Source: Oscillospiraceae bacterium (GTDB lineage: Bacteria; Bacillota; Clostridia; Oscillospirales; Acutalibacteraceae). Taken from it: a stretch of DNA of 64,000 nt. The translations under genes and the position numbers were made by a program. This document shows, in pieces, positions 52,105-59,129 of this stretch. Every line of letters starts with the position of its first letter. The first letter of the stretch is position 1. The stretch spans positions 1 through 64,000 of the forward strand of contig SVPF01000004.1 in the NCBI GenBank assembly GCA_015066005.1, written 5' to 3'. Under the pieces are notes generated by a model. That model made no database searches. It saw only the letters and a list, made by a program, of their open reading frames with translations, and was not told the DNA's origin.

Positions 52105-52133
52105 AAAAAGGCACCTTTCTTGTGAAAGGCGCC
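52105..52133 (-). terminator. Terminator of the 52156-53502 GH16 gene
   Basis: Stem 52124-52133/52110-52119 (10 bp, one G-U) with a TTGT loop (plus strand) and a T-run on the minus strand. Confidence 0.85.
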
Positions 52134-52155
52134 CAAATAAGTGCGTTTTTAACGT

Positions 52156-53502
52156 TTAATTAAATTTATAAGCACGCGCCCAATCAACGTAACCTGCAAT
52201 AGGTAAATCGGAAGCCTTAAAGTCGCGCTTGCCTACCCAAGCATTATCAAGATAAAGCGAAACGTCAACTATCATATAAGCAGGGGTGATTTCACGTCCG
52301 TCCGCACTTTCGGTTTGAAGCCCTACCGAGCTTCTAATAAACTTATTATTCACATAATAATAAAGCGCGTCAGCCGTCCAAATACAGGAATATGTGTGGA
52401 AGTTGGTTATATCGTCATTAAGCTTATAATAAGCCGAGCGCTTGTGCCCTGCCTTATAGTTATTTGTATAATCATAAAAATGCTCAGATATTGCAAATGT
52501 GCGGCGGTTATAGCTTCCAAACGCCACAGAGGATTCATATATATCAATTTCAGCAAGACCGTAACGTGGATCTTCAGTCAAAAAGTTGGTATAAAATTTA
52601 GAATACGAACCCTTAGGAAGAAGCCAAAAGGCAGTATTTATACCACTGAATTTAGCTGATGCCACTCTTGCCTGAAACAGCCCAAATGTTTGTTCAAAAC
52701 GGCCCGCTGTGTCAAGACAGCATTCACTGTAAAGGTATTTTATCTTATTTGCGGTATCATATGTAGGCTCAGCTTTAATAAACATATTAAGCTTGCCGTC
52801 ACTCACGGTATAGCAATCCTTTGCAGGCTTTGCGCGGTCAATAACTTGGTAGCTTGATGCATCCGCCGGTGCGACATTAGTTAAATACCAATGCTCCTTC
52901 CATTTGGTTCGGTCAAGCTCGGTACCGTTAAAGTCATCATTAAAGGTTTGTGTCCATTTAAAGCAAGGAATGCTTACATCACAGCTTGCGCCCGATTCGT
53001 GCTTAACCGTAACAACAATAGGCTTTCCTGCAGCGCGCACGCTATACGGCAAGGTAACTCGGCCGGTATGATTTGTTACTTTAACCCCTGCAACCTTTGA
53101 TGTAATTGTATAGCTGCTTACATTAACGGGACTGTTATCAACCCGAACAGATAAATCGTAAAATACATCCTCGTTTGGTAGACCCGGATGCCATTCATAA
53201 GTGGCGGTTATGGTGTGATTTCCGTTATTATTTACGGTTTCACTTGTGGTCGGTGTGGAGGGACTTGTTGTGGAAATGGTGGTATCACCGTTTTCACTTG
53301 AAGTGGTGCCTATAACACTTGAATTCTCACTGCCGGTCACATCTTCAGACGAATTATTTTCACTTGTAGTGTTATCACTTTCAATCTCATTATTGCTGTC
53401 GCTTACAACCGAATTCGTATCAGAATCGGCGCAAAAACAAAGCGATACTGCAAGAATTATTGAAAGTGAAATAAGTAAAATGTTTTTTAATATAATTTTC
53501 AT
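52156..53502 (-). CDS. GH16 family lipoprotein, second copy
   Basis: 448 aa. The signal peptide ends with SLCFCADS (Cys22/24), again an imperfect lipobox. A Ser/Thr/Asn/Glu linker (about 30-95) follows, then the beta domain YEWHPGLPNEDVFYDL, and the catalytic domain with AEIDIYE (Glu318, Asp320, Glu323). It is close in sequence to the 45749 protein, which points to duplication within the locus. It is a single-gene unit with its own shared-element promoter (site D) and terminator. Expected to cleave the same or a related beta-glycan outside the cell. Confidence 0.9.
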   Translation of the reverse strand: MKIILKNILLISLSIILAVSLCFCADSDTNSVVSDSNNEIESDNTTSENNSSEDVTGSENSSVIGTTSSENGDTTISTTSPSTPTTSETVNNNGNHTITATYEWHPGLPNEDVFYDLSVRVDNSPVNVSSYTITSKVAGVKVTNHTGRVTLPYSVRAAGKPIVVTVKHESGASCDVSIPCFKWTQTFNDDFNGTELDRTKWKEHWYLTNVAPADASSYQVIDRAKPAKDCYTVSDGKLNMFIKAEPTYDTANKIKYLYSECCLDTAGRFEQTFGLFQARVASAKFSGINTAFWLLPKGSYSKFYTNFLTEDPRYGLAEIDIYESSVAFGSYNRRTFAISEHFYDYTNNYKAGHKRSAYYKLNDDITNFHTYSCIWTADALYYYVNNKFIRSSVGLQTESADGREITPAYMIVDVSLYLDNAWVGKRDFKASDLPIAGYVDWARAYKFN

Positions 53503-53523
53503 TTAACTCCCTCCTTATATCCT

Positions 53524-53565
53524 ATTTAACCATTTTTACACTGCTTTTTCTTGGTAAAAGCTTCA
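53524..53565 (-). promoter_or_regulatory. Promoter with shared TACCAAG element, site D
   Basis: TGAAGCTTTTACCAAG (complement of 53565-53550), 17 bp, then a block with -10 TTAAAT (53529-53524), 21 bp before the ATG. Confidence 0.55.
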
Positions 53566-53621
53566 TATCTTTTTTATCGAAATCCATTTTTTATAATAAT
53601 ATTATATTTATTACAACAAAA

Positions 53622-53643
53622 TAAAAAAACGGCTTGCGCCGTT
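53622..53643 (-). terminator. Terminator of bioY
   Basis: Stem 53638-53643/53628-53633 (AACGGC) with a four-base loop, followed on the minus strand by seven T; it is directly after the bioY stop. Confidence 0.85.
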
Positions 53644-53644
53644 C

Positions 53645-54178
53645 TTAATTTATTCTTTTATTTATAACCCTAGCAATGTAAAATGCGGCTATACAAAGCG
53701 GTATATCCTTTATTAAAAAAGGAAAAGATGCCACCAAAAAGCTAGCTGCTATACCGTTCGATGAAACTAACGAAAACTGTATAACTCCAATTATGTGACA
53801 AATTAAAACACCAATTAAACCAAATAAAATTTTAAAAATATTCTTTTTAAATTTATGTGAAACACCGCAGCAAAATGCAAGCGGCAAAAAACCGAAAATA
53901 AAGCCACCCGTTAAATTTATAAGATGATGCACACCACCCTGAAAGCCATAAAAAACGGGAAGCCCTATAGCCCCCAAAGCAATATAACACAAAACCGATA
54001 AAAGTGAAAACCTTGCTCCAAGCAAATACCCGCAAAGGCATATACCAAAAATTTGCAATGTTATCGGCAAAATGGGAGAAGGAATAGCAATTTGTGAAAA
54101 AATGCAAATAACAGCCGTGAAAAGCGCCGCCAAAATAAGCATTTTAATGTTTTGCTTTAGCGGTTTTGGCATATTCAA
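53645..54178 (-). CDS. bioY: Biotin transporter BioY
   Basis: S-component of an ECF-type vitamin importer. The 177-aa protein has six helices, with LPITLQIFGICLCGYLLG, ALGAIGLPVFYGFQGG and LTGGFIFGFLPLAF matching the BioY pattern. It takes up biotin, either alone or with an EcfAAT module encoded elsewhere. Single gene with a consensus promoter and its own terminator. No biotin-protein ligase gene is near, and a BirA operator was not clearly seen, though AGGTTT-3-AAATCT lies downstream of the -10. Confidence 0.92.
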   Translation of the reverse strand: MNMPKPLKQNIKMLILAALFTAVICIFSQIAIPSPILPITLQIFGICLCGYLLGARFSLLSVLCYIALGAIGLPVFYGFQGGVHHLINLTGGFIFGFLPLAFCCGVSHKFKKNIFKILFGLIGVLICHIIGVIQFSLVSSNGIAASFLVASFPFLIKDIPLCIAAFYIARVINKRIN

Positions 54179-54207
54179 CTCCCCTTTTTTATAGATTTAC
54201 TAAACCT

Positions 54208-54236
54208 ATTATAAATGCCGAAAAAATAATTGTCAA
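54208..54236 (-). promoter_or_regulatory. Promoter of bioY
   Basis: Minus strand TTGACA (54236-54231), 17 bp, TATAAT (54213-54208), a full consensus match. It is divergent from the tRNA-region promoter; the two -35 boxes are 13 bp apart. Confidence 0.88.
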
Positions 54237-54249
54237 TTGCCGAAATTTC

Positions 54250-54278
54250 TTGACAAATGCCGCTTAAATATATATAAT
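54250..54278 (+). promoter_or_regulatory. Promoter of the tRNA-Pro region
   Basis: TTGACA (54250-54255), 17 bp, TATAAT (54273-54278). It faces the chimeric tRNA-half segment and, beyond it, tRNA-Pro. Confidence 0.88.
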
Positions 54279-54301
54279 AATATGGCTGACTGATTTTCAA
54301 T

Positions 54302-54467
54302 AATTTAATATCATACGTCGAGGCGTGGCTCAGTTTGGTAGCTTTGAGCCTGAGCGCATCCTGTGGATGATTTAGCGAGGGCGAAAAGGCGCAGCGGTCG
54401 ACAAGCGAGAAGCAGATGCTTCGAGTCGTCGGGCACCGCAAGAGTAAGCGGAGTAGCAGCGCGGAGA
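54302..54467 (+). ncRNA. Candidate chimeric RNA: tRNA-Pro 5' half joined to a structured insert
   Basis: 54302-54341 repeats 54491-54530 with two mismatches, so it copies the tRNA-Pro leader and its first 23 bases (54319-54341). The sequence then departs. The D-arm GGCTCA (54327-54332) now pairs with TGAGCC (54345-54350). Downstream hairpins: CATCC/GGATG (54357-54369), CGAC/GTCG (54399-54402/54425-54428) enclosing GAAGC/GCTTC (54409-54413/54418-54422), and CCGC/GCGG (54436-54439/54448-54451). It is transcribed from 54250-54278. Not a functional tRNA. I do not recognise the RNA family. Confidence 0.5.
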
Positions 54468-54507
54468 TATTATCAGCACAATTTAACTAAAATTTAATAT
54501 TATATGT

Positions 54508-54584
54508 CGAGGCGTGGCTCAGTTTGGTAGAGCGCTGCGTTCGGGACGCAGAGGCCGCAGGTTCGAATCCTGTCGCCTCGACCA
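54508..54584 (+). tRNA. tRNA-Pro (anticodon CGG)
   Basis: 77 nt with encoded CCA. The acceptor stem is CGAGGCG (54508-54514) with CGCCTCG; the D-arm is GGCTCAGTTTGGTAGAGC; the anticodon loop TTCGGGA carries CGG with G37; the T-arm holds GTTCGAATC. All four arms pair. It would read CCG. Followed directly by a terminator. Confidence 0.95.
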
Positions 54585-54622
54585 AAAATCCGTGTTTCCT
54601 CTATGGGAAACACGGATTTTTT
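54585..54622 (+). terminator. Terminator after tRNA-Pro
   Basis: Arms AAATCCGTGTTTCC and GGAAACACGGATTT around a short loop, followed by a T-run. The A-run on the other side may also stop minus-strand transcripts from the 54712 operon. Confidence 0.88.
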
Positions 54623-54627
54623 ATGCC

Positions 54628-54708
54628 TTAGGTATCCAATAATTCGGTTGCAATGCTGTCGACAAAGTCATCGCTATTGCCAAGCTTTGGTGCTTCAAAA
54701 CGGAGCAT
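54628..54708 (-). pseudogene. Fragment of the glycyl radical enzyme gene
   Basis: 54640-54706 matches 5099-5165 of the GRE gene at 65 of 67 bases. Read in the same frame it gives a 26-codon open frame, MLRFEAPKLGNSDDF and onward to LLDT, then a stop. The last codons differ from the GRE gene only at synonymous positions. It starts 3 bp after the stop of the second DUF4867 gene and has neither active-site Cys nor glycyl loop, so it is a remnant or captured piece. Confidence 0.85.
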
Positions 54709-54711
54709 TTA

Positions 54712-55365
54712 TTATTTATATTTAATTTCGTAATTAGTACCTGTTATTCCGGCAACAACTCCCCTATTTATAAGGGCTTCATTTTCAACATGTGCAATTA
54801 TCCATTTGTTTTTGCGGAATAATAATTTTTCTTCAGTCTCTACAGTAAGGCTTGTATTCGTATCCTTCGGCAAGCCCACCACACAGCCAAAACCGCTACT
54901 CTCTACCTCACAAGGACAAAAATGAAGCGTAGTAGAATAAACCTCAACGGCCGTACCAGCAGGAAGATAAAACGCTTTAAACTTAGAAGAATCAATCATA
55001 CCGTTTTGAATATTCCAAACATGTCCAAGAATTAAAACCAAGGGCGTTACAGCAACGTTAATTTCACTGGAGAAATGCCATTCGGTAGCGTTCATAAGGT
55101 TATTATGTCCCCAACAATATCCCACCTGTGTAGGCAAAGTGCCAAAATAGTTAGTTTCAATATCACCAGCTATTTTAAGAGTTTCAAATTCCTCTTGTGA
55201 AGGAACATATGAAGAACCATTTTCAGGATTTTGAATTTTCTTGGCGACCTCTATAATTTCAGTTGTATCGAGATTATTTATTATTTTACCATAGGAAGCA
55301 AATTCTCTATCGCTAACATCATAAAATTCGATTTCGGGATTTAATGTCTTTAATTTTTCTAACAT
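54712..55365 (-). CDS. DUF4867 family protein, second copy
   Basis: The start at ATG 55365 (MLEKLK) is preceded by AAGGGTG; a GTG at 55374 lies inside that site. The 217-aa product aligns along its whole length with the 3920-4570 protein: YDVSDREFASYGKII, QVGYCWGHNN, ATEWHFSSEIN, FKAFYLPAGT, STTLHFCPC and KNKWIIAH, roughly half identical. It is 11 bp downstream of the fucose/arabinose-isomerase-like gene, the pairing I associate with this family, so it probably acts in sugar metabolism. Immediately downstream lies a fragment of the GRE gene, which echoes the GRE-DUF4867 order of the other locus. Biochemical function unknown. Confidence 0.75.
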   Translation of the reverse strand: MLEKLKTLNPEIEFYDVSDREFASYGKIINNLDTTEIIEVAKKIQNPENGSSYVPSQEEFETLKIAGDIETNYFGTLPTQVGYCWGHNNLMNATEWHFSSEINVAVTPLVLILGHVWNIQNGMIDSSKFKAFYLPAGTAVEVYSTTLHFCPCEVESSGFGCVVGLPKDTNTSLTVETEEKLLFRKNKWIIAHVENEALINRGVVAGITGTNYEIKYK

Positions 55366-55376
55366 TCTGCTCACCC

Positions 55377-56780
55377 TTAGTTAATTGTTTTGTCCAAGCT
55401 TAAACCGGGAACATATTTGCAAAATTCTTCCAATTCGTTTAAATAATTTCCTTCAATTTCGATGAAGTGATGAATGTACGGACCCTGCATTAAGCGATTT
55501 TCAATTTTTGGCAAATCTTCAAACTCACCCCAGATGTATGTACCGCTGGTTTTTGGACCTTCAGTAGTATTGCACATAATAGGTAATAACATATAATTGC
55601 CGCTTTCCTGGTCGATACGAGCAACGGTATAGGTGCCGTCCTTACCTCTGAACCATTCACGCTGATTGACAAGACAAGCTTCACAATCGTCCGCCTTTTG
55701 TGAAAGTGGGAACTGTCCGCAATGCCACAAAAGCTCGGCATTCTTTTTCTCGGGGTGTCTTACCGTAAACTCACCAAAAAGCGGCTTACCTTTGCCTAAT
55801 GTTGCAGCCTTTAAAACTGCCATTGTCATTGCAGAATGTATATCGCTTTCACAAGCTATCATATAACCCAAATCATTCAAAGCGCCAAATACTGCGCAGG
55901 GGGCTAAGCCGTTAAACATTATGGGTGTTGCTGTCCAACATTCAGCCGCCATAATATCCAATTCAAATTCATGGAACAAATTCTTATACATTACCGCCAT
56001 AGTTGCCATGCCTTCAACATACTGGGGTGTTTGGTCATCCATTTTATAATTTGAATTGAAATATTCTATAAACTGTGCAATTTCTTCCTTACAATTTTCG
56101 GCTGTTTGCTTCATTCTTTGCTCTACAACAGCAAAGTTAATTGTTACAATTCTAATACCGAATTTTTCCAAAAGCTCGCTTTCGTTATATATAACTGAAT
56201 AGAACGGTGCGGGGCGGGTACCAACCTGACCTATTCGCATACCCTTAAAGTTTTTAACCATGCAGGCTACACGGATAAATTGTTCAAAGCCCATTTTAAA
56301 ATCTTCAGAATCTACCCTGCAGCTAGGAATATTAGAGAACGGCACACGCAAGCGCTGAAGCTGACGTGAAACGCCAAATATACCGCACTGCGAGTCGGTT
56401 GTTCGGGTACCATCTTCACTGTATTCTTCATCAAGCGGTGCCCACAATAATACAGGCTTGCCCAACGCTAATGCAATATCCCCTGCTGCTTCTTCGTTAC
56501 CAAAGTTGCAGTTGATAATAACAACAGCATCAACATTTTCGTTTTTCATACGCTCAATCGCTTGTTTAGCAGATGCGTTATCAAAAATAAGATTTCCAAT
56601 ACCCAAGCCCTTGGTATTAACAAATTCTACATTTTCGCTTTTAAAATTGTTTTCTATGTATGCAACAATTTCCTTTTCCCTTTCTTGCGGGGAATGCCAG
56701 TTCCAGCTGGCTCCTCGGGGACGGTCGGTAGTATTGCGGCGCATAGCCACAAGACCGATTTTTACTTTGTAATCAAACAT
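55377..56780 (-). CDS. L-fucose/L-arabinose isomerase family protein
   Basis: A 467-aa cytoplasmic protein with the layout of the FucI/AraA superfamily: VKIGLVAMRRNTTDR at the start, DAVVIINCNFGNEEAAGDIALAL in the first domain, MRIGQVGTRPAPFYSV, and candidate metal ligands in DIMAAECWTATP (Glu), ACESDIHSAM (Asp) and the later HHFIEIEG (His). It is shorter than E. coli FucI (about 590 aa), like many family members of unknown specificity. It would interconvert an aldose and a ketose. Grouping with GH3 glycosidases upstream and DUF4867 downstream implies use of a sugar released by these enzymes. Confidence 0.8.
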   Translation of the reverse strand: MFDYKVKIGLVAMRRNTTDRPRGASWNWHSPQEREKEIVAYIENNFKSENVEFVNTKGLGIGNLIFDNASAKQAIERMKNENVDAVVIINCNFGNEEAAGDIALALGKPVLLWAPLDEEYSEDGTRTTDSQCGIFGVSRQLQRLRVPFSNIPSCRVDSEDFKMGFEQFIRVACMVKNFKGMRIGQVGTRPAPFYSVIYNESELLEKFGIRIVTINFAVVEQRMKQTAENCKEEIAQFIEYFNSNYKMDDQTPQYVEGMATMAVMYKNLFHEFELDIMAAECWTATPIMFNGLAPCAVFGALNDLGYMIACESDIHSAMTMAVLKAATLGKGKPLFGEFTVRHPEKKNAELLWHCGQFPLSQKADDCEACLVNQREWFRGKDGTYTVARIDQESGNYMLLPIMCNTTEGPKTSGTYIWGEFEDLPKIENRLMQGPYIHHFIEIEGNYLNELEEFCKYVPGLSLDKTIN

Positions 56781-56831
56781 ACTATAATTCCTCCTATAAT
56801 GTGAAAATTTTAGTGTTGTTTTGTTTATTTA

Positions 56832-59096
56832 CTATATGTTTTTAACTTCCGTCTGTGTTTCAATAAAAGCCGAAAGCGGTAAATCAGGATTAGAACCCAC
56901 TGATATTTTTACCTTACCCTCTTCTACCTCATACCTGTTTCTTGACGAATATATTTTAAGTTCATCAAACCCAAGCTTAAATTCAACTGTTTTAGTTTCA
57001 TTCGGGTCTAAAAGAACCTTTTTAAAACCTTTAAGTTCTTTGCCACGTCTTCTCACCGAATTGCCGTAGCCCCTTATATAAAGCTGAACCGTTTCTGCAC
57101 CTTTAATATCAGAAATGTTTTTAACAGTTACATAAATTCTAAATTCATTTTTCTTTATTTTTTCAACACCAATGTTTTGATATTCAAACTTTGAATATGA
57201 CAAACCGTACCCAAATGGGTGCAAAACTCTTTGAGGATAATCGGTGTATGTATTGCTTGTGCAAGAACTATCAACATCTGCTGTATCCTCACCCACACGG
57301 TTATAATAACATGGTAAGCAATTAGAAGAATACGGTATTGATACCGAAAGTTTACCTGATGGGTTTACTTTTCCAAGCAATATATCTACTATAGCCTGGG
57401 CACCCTGCTGTCCCGGGTACCATGCAGTAATAAATGCGTCACAAAGTTCTTCCGCCCTTGTTATTTCATAAGGACGCCCCGCTATTTGAACTGCAACTAT
57501 GGGTTTCCCGGCTTTTTTTATATACTCTAAAAACTCATTTTGATTACCAGGCAATTTAATATCCGCAATATCCTTACCCTCACCGCAATCGACAAATCCT
57601 TTCGCAGATATTGCAGCACCCGTGTTTTTATCATACCTAACTTCGCTTAAACCTTTTGCGGTAGTACCGCCTAAAGTAACAACTATAATATCGCTTTGCT
57701 TGGCTATGTTAAGAGCATTTTCAAAATCATCAAAATCTCCGAAGAAGTCCCAACCCTTTGAATATGTAACACAAGAAACTTCCCTTTGCATAGCCTCTTT
57801 GATAGTCAAGCCTTCCCCCTCTTTTCTAAGAGAGGTATAGTCACCAAGTAAATGATACAAATTATCAGCATGCGTGCCAAAAAGAGCAATTTTACAATTT
57901 TTATCAAAAGGTAATATTCCATTATTTTTAAGTAATACCGCAGACTCTGCCGCCGCCTTATATGATAATCTTTTTTGAAGTCCGCTATCAAAAAAGGAAT
58001 CTAAAGCACCGTTATCATCAATATAAGGGTTGTCAAATAAATTTAACTTATATTTCTTTGTAAGCACTCTTATTACTGCAGCATTAATATCATCTTCAGA
58101 AATAATGCCAAATTTTAAGGCATCAATAAGTTTTAGAAAAGCGCCATCATCCGCAAGGCTTAAGTCGATACCAGATTTAAGTGCAAGAGCGCTTCCCGAA
58201 ACTAAATCCCTATCCATTTGGGATATCATTCGTTTTACTCCCCAACCGTCCGAAAGGACAATTCCGTCAAAACCTATTTCTTCTCTTAAAACTCTTTTGA
58301 GCAAATATTCATTTGCATGACAAGGTATTCCGTCAACGGTATTATATGCCGCCATAATAACATCAACCCCTGCCGCTACCGCTTTTTCTACAACAGGCAA
58401 ACAGATATCGTGTAATTCCCTTTGACCTATATTTACCTCGGCAGTATTAATACCACCGAAACCGTCACCCGTTGCACAATAATGCTTGCAGCAAGACAAT
58501 ACGTTATTGCGGTTTATTGCCTCAACACCGACTCTTGCATACTCTGAAGCAAGATATGGATCTTCAGAAAAAAACTCCTCTGTTCTTCCCCAACGCGGAT
58601 CACGTGCAAGGTCAAACATAGTAATAAATGCCATATGATTACCAGAAAGATATACTTCCTTGCCAATACTATCCATAATCTCGCTATAAAGTTCGGTATT
58701 AAAGGTACAACCCATTCCAAGATTTGTCGGAAACATTTCACTACCGAGTGCCTGCAAACCGTGATTTGCCTCTACCTCTATAAGAACAGGTATTTGCAAG
58801 CGTGAATTTTCAAGAACATATTTTTGAAGGGAATTTGCCACCTTAGCTCTGTGCTTAGGCTCGATTCCAACACCCCAATCCTTTTTGGTCCACGCGCAAG
58901 CTCGTAAAATGTTACTTATAGCACCCATTGCACCGTAATTTGAGATAAACTCCTTAAAATCGTCTGTAAAGAAGAATTCTTCTCCTACTCTTTCATAGCA
59001 ACGGTATCCAGCAATAGTCTGAGAAAGCTGAGCAACCTTTTCTTCTACTGTCATTTTATTAACAAGTTGTTTGGCAAATTTTTCGTATTTACTCAC
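56832..59096 (-). CDS. GH3 family glycoside hydrolase (754 aa)
   Basis: No signal peptide, so cytoplasmic. The N-terminal barrel contains ARDPRWGRTEEFFSEDP, CCKHYCATG and the nucleophile Asp283 in GIVLSDGWGVKRM. The middle alpha/beta sandwich starts near ESAVLLKNNGILPF and includes YPGQQGAQAIVDILLGKVNPSGKL. A fibronectin III-like domain ends the protein (GAETVQLYIRGYGNSVRRRGKELKGFKKV). Order and length are those of beta-glucosidase/beta-xylosidase GH3 enzymes. Together with GH16 it would finish the degradation of imported beta-oligosaccharides. The specificity cannot be read from sequence. Confidence 0.92.
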   Translation of the reverse strand: MSKYEKFAKQLVNKMTVEEKVAQLSQTIAGYRCYERVGEEFFFTDDFKEFISNYGAMGAISNILRACAWTKKDWGVGIEPKHRAKVANSLQKYVLENSRLQIPVLIEVEANHGLQALGSEMFPTNLGMGCTFNTELYSEIMDSIGKEVYLSGNHMAFITMFDLARDPRWGRTEEFFSEDPYLASEYARVGVEAINRNNVLSCCKHYCATGDGFGGINTAEVNIGQRELHDICLPVVEKAVAAGVDVIMAAYNTVDGIPCHANEYLLKRVLREEIGFDGIVLSDGWGVKRMISQMDRDLVSGSALALKSGIDLSLADDGAFLKLIDALKFGIISEDDINAAVIRVLTKKYKLNLFDNPYIDDNGALDSFFDSGLQKRLSYKAAAESAVLLKNNGILPFDKNCKIALFGTHADNLYHLLGDYTSLRKEGEGLTIKEAMQREVSCVTYSKGWDFFGDFDDFENALNIAKQSDIIVVTLGGTTAKGLSEVRYDKNTGAAISAKGFVDCGEGKDIADIKLPGNQNEFLEYIKKAGKPIVAVQIAGRPYEITRAEELCDAFITAWYPGQQGAQAIVDILLGKVNPSGKLSVSIPYSSNCLPCYYNRVGEDTADVDSSCTSNTYTDYPQRVLHPFGYGLSYSKFEYQNIGVEKIKKNEFRIYVTVKNISDIKGAETVQLYIRGYGNSVRRRGKELKGFKKVLLDPNETKTVEFKLGFDELKIYSSRNRYEVEEGKVKISVGSNPDLPLSAFIETQTEVKNI

Positions 59097-59129
59097 AATT
59101 TTTCACCCAATATCATTTATTCTAATAAA

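Noticed and set aside
54319..54341. A second tRNA gene
   Set aside because: Only the acceptor 5' strand and D-arm are copied; the anticodon, T-arm and 3' acceptor strand are absent.
54175..54441. 88-codon minus-strand frame across the tRNA-half region
   Set aside because: It crosses two consensus promoters and the structured insert; a by-product.
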